Shown piece by piece: positions 1 to 7,649 of a stretch of 64,000 bases of DNA. How positions within the stretch are numbered: position 1 is the stretch's first letter; the number at the start of each line of letters is the position of its first letter. The position numbers and the translations under genes are program-made. Origin of the DNA: Streptomyces sp. NRRL S-646 (GTDB lineage: Bacteria; Actinomycetota; Actinomycetes; Streptomycetales; Streptomycetaceae); the NCBI RefSeq assembly GCF_000720765.1, contig NZ_JODC01000015.1, positions 62,001 to 126,000 of the forward strand, given 5' to 3'. The notes under the pieces were generated by a model. It was not told the origin of the DNA. It ran no database searches and saw only the letters and a program-made list of their open reading frames with translations.

Positions 1-63
1 CAGGACCGGCGGGAGTCGGACCGGGCGATCGCGGCGGCGAAGCGGAAGCAGCGGGGCGCGTAG
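1..63 (+). CDS. smpB: SsrA-binding protein SmpB, C-terminal end (partial)
   Basis: Only the last 20 codons are inside the window, ending in TAG at 61-63. The tail is rich in Arg, Lys and Ala (ending AAAKRKQRGA), which matches the basic C-terminal tail with which SmpB enters the mRNA channel of a stalled ribosome during trans-translation. The identification rests on this tail and on the tmRNA gene that starts about 90 bases downstream, its partner and usual neighbour in Streptomyces. The gene body lies upstream of the window. Confidence 0.85.
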   Translation, partial: QDRRESDRAIAAAKRKQRGA

Positions 64-155
64 CCCGCGGGAATACGGTGGCATCGGCGCGCGTTGGTCG
101 CGTACGATGGCATCAACACCGGTTGAACCCGGTGTGTGCATTGAAAACAAAACAT

Positions 156-539
156 GGGGATGATCGGTTTCGACAGCGGCTGTCGAAGCAGGGGAAGCGT
201 GTCGAGGAAGCGGCAATGATCTCGTTAACCATATGTCGCAACCAATAATCGCCAATTCCAAGAGCGATTCCCGCGCCTTCGCCCTCGCTGCCTAATAAGC
301 AGTGAGTGAAGGCCCTAACGGGTGTCAGACCGGGGATGTTCCCGACCCGGACCCTGGCATAATCTAGGGGACTAAACCATCGAGCCCGGTCACGGGGTTC
401 GGTGGGAAATCAAACAGTGACTGGGCCCGTCGGCGACTTGTTCGCGTGATCGCCGGGGCCGAGAAAATCGCAGCGAACTGCACACGGAGAAGCCCTGATT
501 CCGCACCGTTGGACGCGGGTTCGATTCCCGCCATCTCCA
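156..539 (+). ncRNA. ssrA: Transfer-messenger RNA (tmRNA)
   Basis: tmRNA rescues stalled ribosomes by acting first as alanyl-tRNA and then as a short mRNA. The 5' end GGGGATGATC pairs with CATCTCC at the 3' end to make the acceptor stem, with discriminator A at 539; CCA is not encoded. The T-arm GGTTCGATTCC is at 519-529. The tag frame runs 251-292 and reads ANSKSDSRAFALAA followed by two stops, TAATAA (293-298). The AFALAA-type end is the expected protease degron. The ends are set from the acceptor pairing and could be off by a few bases. Confidence 0.95.
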
Positions 540-570
540 CTCACCCCTTCCGGGGGGTCCCCATGTGGGC

Positions 571-604
571 AAGGCCCCGTCGCTCCCGAGCGACGGGGCC
601 TTTG
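571..604 (+). terminator. Rho-independent terminator of ssrA
   Basis: A perfect 14-bp stem (571-584 with 589-602, loop CCCG) beginning AAGGCCCCGTCG is followed by a short T-containing run. It sits about 30 bases after the tmRNA 3' end. Confidence 0.85.
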
Positions 605-683
605 TCGTGCACACCTTCACAGATCCCACACAGGTGCCATAAGGTGATCGCCGCGCCCGGCGGAGCCCGACCACTCCGCCCTC

Positions 684-2066
684 GTGCGCGTCGACCTGCG
701 ACCGGGGGACCAGATCGTGCGGGACCAGTCCGGCCCCTATTTCGAGAAGTACGACTCCGATTTCGGGCTCAGCGGCCTGACCGAGTCGTTCGCCCTGTCG
801 GCGCCGCCCGGGACGGAGAAGGCGGCACTCGGACTCGTCACGGACAAGCTCGCCGCATACGAGGGTGAGACGCCCGTCGACATGTCGGGCATCGAGCGGC
901 TCGGCGAGGACGAACGGCACATCCTGGGCTTCGACGTGTTCCACGACGACTTCGGGTATGCCGAGGAGCTCCGCCGGGACCTGGGCAAGCTCCTGGACTC
1001 CCCGCTGTCCGACGAGGTGCTCGGTGCCGTGTGGCTCGCCGCCACGGGAGGCGTGTGGGATCCGCAGGCGCACGGAATCGGCGTGCGCGAGTGGCTGGCG
1101 CGGATGGACGCGACCTGCGCGGCCCGTCCGCCGCGAGTGATGGAAGGCCGGGCACCGGGTCCGTCGTGGTCGTTCTGGCGGCTGCCGGCCGTCGAAACCG
1201 TCCGGGCCGCGATCCTGGCGGAGATCCGCGCGTCCGCCGGTGAACTCCCCGGCCTCACCCCGGCGCTGGAGGAGGTCGCCACCCGGGCCGATCTCGATCT
1301 CGGGTTCCGGCTCTATCTGCGGGCGCTCAAGACGGCGGGTGTGCCGGTGCCGGAGGAGCGTTGCAACAGGTTCTGCGACCTCAGCCACCCCTTCGGGTAT
1401 ACCTTCCAGGTCGTCCATGAGGGGCTCACCGTCGTGTGGCAGCCCCTGGAGGTCGCGCGGCGTCTCTTCGACGAGGACTTCGGGTTCTCCGAACTCGCCT
1501 GGCAGTTCGACCCGATGTGGGAGCGGTCCGTCCCGGCGCCCGAACTGCTGCACCGGACCGTCGTCGCCGACGGCTATCACATCCCGGGCGTCCAGGCGCT
1601 CGTGCTGTGGGAGGACACCGTCCGGCTGCTCCGTTCCCCGTTGTCCGGTGACACCCTCACCACGCTCTGGGTCGCCGCGTCGCACACGGACCCCGGCCGC
1701 TTCGGAACCGACGGACCGGGCTGGCTGCGCCGGATCGAGGAGGCGTGCCGGGCGCGGCTGGCCGAGGTCGCCCCCGAGCACGCCCTCGCCCTGCCCCCGG
1801 TCCGGGCGGACCTGGCGGACGCGGTCCTGCATGAACTCCGGGAAGCCGCACCGCTGCTGGAGCGCGAGCACGCGACCGTCCTGGAGCAGGTCGTCGCCCG
1901 GGTCGACCCCGATCTCGGATTCCGGCTGCTGCTGAGAGTCCTGCACACGGCGTCCGGGGCACTCACCGAGCGGCAGTACGCCCGCTGCCGGGCCCTCGGC
2001 GAACGCTTCGGCTACGGCGAGGACCACGTGTCCCACGCGATGGAGCACCTCGCCCAGGACGAGTGA
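684..2066 (+). CDS. Hypothetical protein made of two tandem similar halves
   Basis: Encodes 460 residues from a GTG start; no good ribosome binding site is visible, so the start is uncertain. I do not recognise a family. The protein is acidic and apparently soluble, with no signal peptide or membrane segment. It appears internally duplicated. LLDSPLSDEVLGAVWLAATG near residue 100 is matched by LLRSPLSGDTLTTLWVAASH near residue 315, and RADLDLGFRLYLRALKTAG near 205 is matched by RVDPDLGFRLLLRVLHTAS near 410. Each half ends in a FGY motif (HPFGY, ERFGY). The next gene follows 90 bases later on the same strand. Coding potential is supported by strong third-position GC. No function is assigned. 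Confidence 0.75.
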   Translation: MRVDLRPGDQIVRDQSGPYFEKYDSDFGLSGLTESFALSAPPGTEKAALGLVTDKLAAYEGETPVDMSGIERLGEDERHILGFDVFHDDFGYAEELRRDLGKLLDSPLSDEVLGAVWLAATGGVWDPQAHGIGVREWLARMDATCAARPPRVMEGRAPGPSWSFWRLPAVETVRAAILAEIRASAGELPGLTPALEEVATRADLDLGFRLYLRALKTAGVPVPEERCNRFCDLSHPFGYTFQVVHEGLTVVWQPLEVARRLFDEDFGFSELAWQFDPMWERSVPAPELLHRTVVADGYHIPGVQALVLWEDTVRLLRSPLSGDTLTTLWVAASHTDPGRFGTDGPGWLRRIEEACRARLAEVAPEHALALPPVRADLADAVLHELREAAPLLEREHATVLEQVVARVDPDLGFRLLLRVLHTASGALTERQYARCRALGERFGYGEDHVSHAMEHLAQDE

Positions 2067-2156
2067 CTGCCCGGCACGCCCCGCACCGCTGCACGGCCGC
2101 ACCGCCTCGCCCCACCCGCACGACCTCATCCCACCCGACGAAGGACCCACCCACGC

Positions 2157-2630
2157 ATGTTCCTGATCCGTCTCCTGCCCAGGCTGCCCCGCGAGATCTG
2201 CCTCGCCGTCATCGGGCTCATCGGCGGTGTCTTCCTCGCCGGCCACGGCATCGTCCAGGCGCACGCCGAACTCACCGGCATGCCCGGGATCGTCCAGGTC
2301 ACCGGCTGCCACCGCGCCACCGGAGCGTGGAGCGACCTGTGGGAGGACGGATGGTCCTGTGACGGGTCGTTCGAGTCCGACGACCACAGCGTGCGGATCG
2401 CCGCCGTCGGGATCGACGGCATCATGACGTCCCCTCCCGACAAGCCCCTCGCCGCCCGTGTCGCCGGAGCCTCGGCCGACACCGCGACCCAGGACAGCTC
2501 CGGCCGCTGGAAGTGGCCCGCCCTCACCGGCGTCGTCGTGCTCGCCTTCACCGCCTGGCGGATCCGATCCATCCGCGGCCTTCTGCGCGAGCGCCGCGCC
2601 GACGGAGCCGGAAGCCGCGTCCCGGCCTGA
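2157..2630 (+). CDS. Small membrane protein of unknown function
   Basis: Encodes 157 residues. An N-terminal hydrophobic segment (about residues 12-32, LAVIGLIGGVFLAGHGI) and a second one near the C terminus (about 121-135, ALTGVVVLAFTAW) bracket an extracytoplasmic-looking domain of about 85 residues with two cysteines (TGCH, WSCDG) that could form a disulfide. The basic C-terminal tail (RIRSIRGLLRERR) suggests that end is cytoplasmic. The ATG has GAAGGA 13 bases upstream. It lies 90 bases after the duplicated hypothetical gene and may be cotranscribed with it. I do not recognise the family. Confidence 0.7.
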   Translation: MFLIRLLPRLPREICLAVIGLIGGVFLAGHGIVQAHAELTGMPGIVQVTGCHRATGAWSDLWEDGWSCDGSFESDDHSVRIAAVGIDGIMTSPPDKPLAARVAGASADTATQDSSGRWKWPALTGVVVLAFTAWRIRSIRGLLRERRADGAGSRVPA

Positions 2631-2720
2631 GGACCCGTCACGGCGTCCCACAACCACGGCACCCGATGTGGTGCCCCACCACATGTCGACGGACCGTTCA
2701 CGCTTCTACGGTCCGTCCCC

Positions 2721-3707
2721 ATGACCCAGACCAGAGCCGCACGTCACATCACCGTCCTCGCGACCCTCCTGGTCGCTCTGATCGCCGCCTTCCTCAGCCC
2801 GGGCAGAGCATCCGCCGCCTCCCTCCAGGAAGTCACCGGCTTCGGATCCAACCCCGGCGCCCTGCGCATGTTCCGCTACGTCCCCGACGGGCTGCCCGCC
2901 GGGCGCCCCGTCGTCGTCGCCCTGCACGGGTGCACGCAGGACGCGTCCGGTTACGGCACCGGCAGCGGCTGGCTCCAGCTCGCCGACCGGTGGGGGTTCT
3001 CCGTGGTGCTGCCGCAGCAGACCGCGGCCAACAATGCCTCCTCCTGCTTCGACTGGTTCCAGAGCGGGGACATCGAACGGGGGCAGGGCGAGGCCGCGAG
3101 CGTCGCGCAGATGGTGGACCGGCAGCTCGCCGACGTCGGCGGCGACGCCTCGCGCGTGTACGTCACCGGGCTGTCCGCCGGCGGTGGCATGACCGCCGTG
3201 ATGATGGCGGACTACCCGGAGAAGTTCGCCGCCGGCGGCATCGTCGCCGGGCTGCCGTACGGATGCGCGCAGGCCGCCGGATCGCCGTATGTGTGCATGT
3301 ACGTCGGCGCCACCCAGACGGCGAAACAGTGGGGCGACCGGGTGCGTGCCGCCCGGCCGGGCTACACCGGCCCCTGGCCCACGCTCACCGTCTTCCAGGG
3401 AACGGCCGACTACACCGTCAAGCCCGTCAACATGACCGACCTGATGAAGCAGTGGACCGATGTGCACGGCGCCGACCAGACCGCGGACGTCAGCGACACC
3501 GTCGCCGGTTATCCCCACCAGATCTTCCGGGACCCGGCAGGGAACACCGCCGTCGAGACGTACAGCATCACCGGCATGGGGCACGGGCAGCCTGTCGACC
3601 CCGGCAGCGGCACCGCGCAGTGCGGTGCCGCCGGGGCCTATCTCCTCGATGTGAACCTGTGCGCCGCCTACCGGCTCGGGCTCGCCTGGGGCCTCAGCGC
3701 AGGGTGA
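2721..3707 (+). CDS. Secreted PHB-depolymerase-family esterase (CE1-like)
   Basis: Encodes 328 residues of an alpha/beta hydrolase of the extracellular PHB depolymerase/feruloyl-acetylxylan esterase (CE1) type. A signal peptide covers about residues 1-33 (hydrophobic TVLATLLVALIAAFL, then ASAAS). HGCTQDA near 69-75 is the oxyanion region, GLSAGGG (150-156) holds the nucleophile Ser152, and TGMGHGQ near the C terminus supplies the catalytic His. Cys71 and Cys109 fit the disulfide pattern of the family. There is no separate carbohydrate-binding or linker domain. The 3' end overlaps the convergent GH3 gene by 14 bases. Substrate could be an acetylated or feruloylated xylan or a short polyester; the neighbouring hemicellulose operon favours a plant-wall ester. 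Confidence 0.85.
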   Translation: MTQTRAARHITVLATLLVALIAAFLSPGRASAASLQEVTGFGSNPGALRMFRYVPDGLPAGRPVVVALHGCTQDASGYGTGSGWLQLADRWGFSVVLPQQTAANNASSCFDWFQSGDIERGQGEAASVAQMVDRQLADVGGDASRVYVTGLSAGGGMTAVMMADYPEKFAAGGIVAGLPYGCAQAAGSPYVCMYVGATQTAKQWGDRVRAARPGYTGPWPTLTVFQGTADYTVKPVNMTDLMKQWTDVHGADQTADVSDTVAGYPHQIFRDPAGNTAVETYSITGMGHGQPVDPGSGTAQCGAAGAYLLDVNLCAAYRLGLAWGLSAG

Positions 3708-6600
3708 ACGTCGACAGGCGTACGCCCTTGCTCAGGACCAGATAGACGTCCGCACGGCCCTTCGCCGCGCCCGACAGCTTCGCGGTCACCGTCGTGTAGT
3801 CGTACGGCGACGACGTGCCCGCGAAGTGCGCGGTGCCGACGACGGTGCCGGTCGGTGAGCCGAGGCGCACCTCCACCGTGCCGGACGACGTACCGGCGAC
3901 TCGTGCGCCGAACTCGCCCACGCCCGAGCCCAGTTGGGTGTCCGCGAACTTCAGCCACGCCCCGTCGGATGCCGCCGACACTGCCGTACCGCTCGCCTTG
4001 GACTCGTCGACGAGGTGGACGGCGGAGTAGTCGTCGAAGTTCTCGGCGCGGGTGACCTTCGACAGGTTCCGCGGCGGGATGGTCTCGCCCTTCACCTGCC
4101 AGGCGGCCCGGGCACGGATGTCGGAGGACGTCGAGCCCACCAGGACGTCGTAAGTGCCGCTCTCCACCACCCACTTGGAGCAGGTGACGTCCCAGTGCGC
4201 CAGGTCCGACGGCCGTACCTTCAGCCGGACCGTCCTCGTCTCACCCGGATTCAGCGACACCCGCTGGAAGGCCTTGAGCTGCTTGAGCGGCTGTTTGTCG
4301 CGGGAGGCGCGCTGGTGGGTGTAGAGCTGGACGACCTCCGCGCCCGCCCGGCTGCCGGTGTTGGTGACCTTCACCTCGTAGCCGTCGCCCACCCGCTGCA
4401 GCCCGGAGTACGCGAACGTGGTGTACGAGAGGCCGTAGCCGAAGGGATAGAGCGCCTGCCCCTTGAAGTACTGGTACGTGCGGTCCGACTTGATGATGTC
4501 GTAGTCGAGGATCGACGGGAGGTCCGAGTCCGACCGGTACCAGGTCTGGGTGAGGCGGCCCGACGGGTTCGCGTCGCCGTAGAGGAGGTCGGCGAGGGCG
4601 TTGCCGGTCTCCTGGCCCGCGTGGGTGGTCCACAGCAGCGCGGGGACCTCCTTCTGCAACGACCCCAGCGTGGTCGGGTAGCTGTTCTCGACGATCACGA
4701 CGGTGTGCGGGTTGGCCGCCCGCACCGCCTTGACCAGGGTCTCCTGTGCCGGTGCCAGGGCCAGGTCAGTGCGGTCGTGGGCCTCGCGGCCGTTGATGGA
4801 GGGGTCCGAGCCGACCACCACGACGGCCTGGTCCTTGCCCTTGACCGCGGCGACCGCCTCGTCGACACCGCTGCGGACCACGTCCTTGGTGTAGTGGGCC
4901 GCCTGGTCCTTGGCGACCAGGCCGAGGGTGCCGTCCGTGCCGGTCGGGCCCAGGTAGACCGGGTTCGACCACCAGGACTCGGAGGTCTCGTAGCCGGCGT
5001 AGCGGAGCAGGTACGTGCCGTCGTCCTGGTGCTCCAGCTTGAACTGCTGCTGCACGAACCAACCGTTCGGCTGTGCCTGGTCGTTGACGAAGTTCGACCA
5101 GTTGTAGCCGACGTACTTGCCGTTCGCCGCGGAGCGCAGGGTCACGATGCCGGAGCCCCAGTCGAAGACGTCGAACTGTGCGCCTGTACCGGAATCCGCC
5201 GTCTCCTTCAGGGGCGCGCCCCCCTCGCCCGTGCCTGCCGTCACGTACTTGCCGGTCGCCGTGTCCTTCAGCGCGATCCGGTCCACGCCCTCGCTGCTCG
5301 CGACCGGGGCGCCGAGCTTCGACTCGATGCCGTCCTTCGGGGTGACGGCGTAGGGGAGGGTGCCGGAGTACCAGTCGGTGTAGAGGGTGTCGGCGAGCGG
5401 GCCGACGACGGCGGCACTGCCCGTCTTCTTCAGCGGCAGCGCACCGTCGTTCTTCAGCAGGACCGCCGACTCGGTGGCCGCCTTGCGTGCCAGGGCGCGG
5501 TGGGCGGGGCTGTCGATGACGGAGGCGTCGATGGAGCCGTACTTGCCGCCGCCGGGGTCGAACTCGCCGAGGCGGACGCGGATGCTCAGCACATGCCCCG
5601 CGGCCTTGTCGACGTCCGACTCCTTCAACAGGCCTGTGGACAGCGCCGACTTGACCGCTGTGGTCGTCGGGCCGGAGTTCGTGTCGTTGTCGGTGAAGCT
5701 GTCGACGCCCGCCTTGAGCGCGGCCGCGTCGGCCTCGGTCTGGGTGCCGTAGTAGGCCTGGCTGCCGACCAGGTTGCCGGGCGCCGCGGCGTCCGTGACG
5801 TTCAGCAGGTCCTTCGAGGTCCAGCTGCGGACGGTGTCGTCGAGGGCCGGATTCACCGTGTTCGGGCGGCCGTTGACCAGGTTGTACGAGGTCATCACGC
5901 CCGTCGCCGCATCGGCTGCGATAGCGGGCCTGAAGGCCTGCTCGTCGTACTCCTTCAGTACGCGCGGGCGCAGTTCGGAGCTCGTGGTGTCGCGGTGCAC
6001 CTCGTTGTTGTTGGCGAGGAAGTGCTTCGCTGTCGGGGCCGTCTTGAGGTGGTCCGGGTCGCCTCCCGTCAGGCCCGTGCCGTACGCCGTGGAGATCGCG
6101 CCGGTCAGATACGGGTCCTCGGAGTAGCCCTCCTCGTTGCGGCCCCAGCGCGGGTCGCGCAGCAGGTTGACCACGGGTGCCCACAGGTTCAGGCCCCAGC
6201 CGGCCGGGCGCTGCTGCTGGAAGCCGCGTGCCTCGTCGCCGACCGCCGAGCCGACCTGGCGGAGCAGGGCCGGGTCCCAGGTGGAGGCAAGGCCGACGGC
6301 CTGCGGAAACACGGTCGCCTTGCCGAGCCAGGCCACGCCGTGCAGGGCCTCGGTGCCGGTGCGGAAGGACTGGATGCCGAGGCGGGGGATGGCGGGCTCG
6401 TACTGGTGGAGGAGGGAGATCTTCTCGTCGAGGGTGAGGCGGGAGAGGAGGTCGAAGACGCGGGCGTCCACCGGGAGACTCGGGTCGCGGAAGGGGTAGG
6501 CGGGGTCGTCGGCGTGGGCGGGGACGGTGGCGCCCAGACCCGCGATCAGGGTCAGGGCCGCCAGCAGGGTGGTTCTCTGCTTTCTGCGCTTGCCTTTCAT
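3694..6600 (-). CDS. Secreted glycoside hydrolase family 3 enzyme (beta-xylosidase/glucosidase type) with CBM6-like C terminus
   Basis: Encodes 968 residues. A signal peptide covers about 1-30 (KRRKQRTTLLAALTLIAGL ... PAHA). The GH3 N-terminal barrel contains KHF (192-194) and the nucleophile Asp270 in LLNVTDAAAP; the GH3 C-terminal domain and a fibronectin-III-like domain (TNTGSRAGAEVVQLY) follow. The C-terminal domain is interrupted around residues 425-530 by an insert with repeated GKYV motifs that looks like a beta-trefoil/fascin-like sugar-binding fold. The last 120 residues (ENFDDYS to TFTLR) resemble CBM6. It is the last gene of the sugar operon, 41 bases after the LacI gene. The start is fixed by the signal peptide; a longer frame upstream is a shadow. 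Exact sugar specificity cannot be read; the linked alpha-xylosidase favours xyloglucan or xylan fragments. Confidence 0.9.
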   Translation of the reverse strand: MKGKRRKQRTTLLAALTLIAGLGATVPAHADDPAYPFRDPSLPVDARVFDLLSRLTLDEKISLLHQYEPAIPRLGIQSFRTGTEALHGVAWLGKATVFPQAVGLASTWDPALLRQVGSAVGDEARGFQQQRPAGWGLNLWAPVVNLLRDPRWGRNEEGYSEDPYLTGAISTAYGTGLTGGDPDHLKTAPTAKHFLANNNEVHRDTTSSELRPRVLKEYDEQAFRPAIAADAATGVMTSYNLVNGRPNTVNPALDDTVRSWTSKDLLNVTDAAAPGNLVGSQAYYGTQTEADAAALKAGVDSFTDNDTNSGPTTTAVKSALSTGLLKESDVDKAAGHVLSIRVRLGEFDPGGGKYGSIDASVIDSPAHRALARKAATESAVLLKNDGALPLKKTGSAAVVGPLADTLYTDWYSGTLPYAVTPKDGIESKLGAPVASSEGVDRIALKDTATGKYVTAGTGEGGAPLKETADSGTGAQFDVFDWGSGIVTLRSAANGKYVGYNWSNFVNDQAQPNGWFVQQQFKLEHQDDGTYLLRYAGYETSESWWSNPVYLGPTGTDGTLGLVAKDQAAHYTKDVVRSGVDEAVAAVKGKDQAVVVVGSDPSINGREAHDRTDLALAPAQETLVKAVRAANPHTVVIVENSYPTTLGSLQKEVPALLWTTHAGQETGNALADLLYGDANPSGRLTQTWYRSDSDLPSILDYDIIKSDRTYQYFKGQALYPFGYGLSYTTFAYSGLQRVGDGYEVKVTNTGSRAGAEVVQLYTHQRASRDKQPLKQLKAFQRVSLNPGETRTVRLKVRPSDLAHWDVTCSKWVVESGTYDVLVGSTSSDIRARAAWQVKGETIPPRNLSKVTRAENFDDYSAVHLVDESKASGTAVSAASDGAWLKFADTQLGSGVGEFGARVAGTSSGTVEVRLGSPTGTVVGTAHFAGTSSPYDYTTVTAKLSGAAKGRADVYLVLSKGVRLSTFTLR

Positions 6601-6641
6601 GACACGGCTCCTTCGAGTAGGGCCTTGCACAAAGGGGTTGG

Positions 6642-7649
6642 TCAGGCGTTGCGCGGCGCGGTGCTCGCCCGCTCCGTCAGCCGCGGCGGCAGCAGCGTCG
6701 CCTCGGGTACGGCGTTGCCGCCCAGCTTCTTCATCAGGAGCTCCACCGCCCGCTCGCCCACCTCGGCGGACGGCAGGGCGACGGAGGTGACCGGTACGCG
6801 GACGGACTCGGCGAGTTCGTCGGGGCAGATGGCGGTGACGGAGAGGTCGCCTGGGACGCGCAGGCCGAGCTGCTCGAAGGCCTCGATGAGCGGTTCGAGG
6901 AGCGGCTCGTTGTGGACGACCACTCCCGTCAACGCCGGGTGTTCGCGCAGGAGTTGTTCGGCCACCAGACGGGCGGCCGCGGGCGAGGCCTCGCAGGGGT
7001 GCACGGAGGAGGACAGCCCGCTGCGGTCGGCGGCGGCCGTGAAGCCCTGCACCACCCGCTGGGCGAACGCGGTCTGCCGTACGTACACCTCCGGCGGCGA
7101 CCCGACCAGCGCCACCACCCGGTGCCCGAGCCGCGCCAGATGCTCCACGCATGCCTCACCGGCCGCCTTGAAGTCGAGGTCGATGCAGGTCAAGCCCTCG
7201 GAGTCGGCCGGGAAACCGATCAGCACGGACGGCCGTTCCAGCGAGCGCAGCAACGGCAGCCTGGGCTCACGGAGCTGGACGTCCATCACGATCAGCGCGT
7301 CCACCAGCGCCGTGTCCGCCACCCGCCGCAGCCCGTCCTCGCCCTCCTCCTGCGTCAGCAGCAGCACGTCGTGGTCGTGCTTGCGGGCCGTCGTCACCAC
7401 CGACACCGCGAACTGCATCACCACCGGGACATGGATGCCGGCCCGTAAGGGGATCACGAGTGCCAGGACGTTCGACCTGCTGCTGGCCAGGGCGCGGGCG
7501 CCCGCGTGCGGCCGGTAGCCCAGCTCGCGGATGGCCTCCTCGACCCGCTGCCGGGTCTCCTCGGAGATCGGGCGCTTGCCGCTGAGCGCGTAGGAGACGG
7601 TGCTGGGGGAGACCCCGGCGTGCCGCGCCACATCGGTGATCTTCACCAT
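6642..7649 (-). CDS. LacI-family transcriptional regulator
   Basis: Encodes 335 residues. The N-terminal HTH reads KITDVARHAGVSPSTVSYAL and is followed by the hinge-helix region (HAGARALASSRSN) and a periplasmic-binding-protein-like effector domain. The ATG overlaps the TGA of the alpha-xylosidase by one base (TGATG), so translation is probably coupled. It is the likely local repressor of this operon, acting at the two palindromes at 13074-13112 upstream of the lipoprotein gene, with an imported oligosaccharide as inducer. That assignment rests on position and on the CG-centred palindromes typical of LacI operators. Confidence 0.92.
   Translation of the reverse strand: MVKITDVARHAGVSPSTVSYALSGKRPISEETRQRVEEAIRELGYRPHAGARALASSRSNVLALVIPLRAGIHVPVVMQFAVSVVTTARKHDHDVLLLTQEEGEDGLRRVADTALVDALIVMDVQLREPRLPLLRSLERPSVLIGFPADSEGLTCIDLDFKAAGEACVEHLARLGHRVVALVGSPPEVYVRQTAFAQRVVQGFTAAADRSGLSSSVHPCEASPAAARLVAEQLLREHPALTGVVVHNEPLLEPLIEAFEQLGLRVPGDLSVTAICPDELAESVRVPVTSVALPSAEVGERAVELLMKKLGGNAVPEATLLPPRLTERASTAPRNA

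Noticed and set aside
390..2684. 764-residue open frame on the minus strand
   Set aside because: It runs antisense to the tmRNA and three plus-strand genes and has the Arg/Gly/Pro-rich composition of a GC shadow; it has no recognisable motif.
3934..7518. 1194-residue plus-strand open frame
   Set aside because: Antisense to the GH3 and LacI genes, whose motifs are unambiguous; the composition is typical of a shadow frame.
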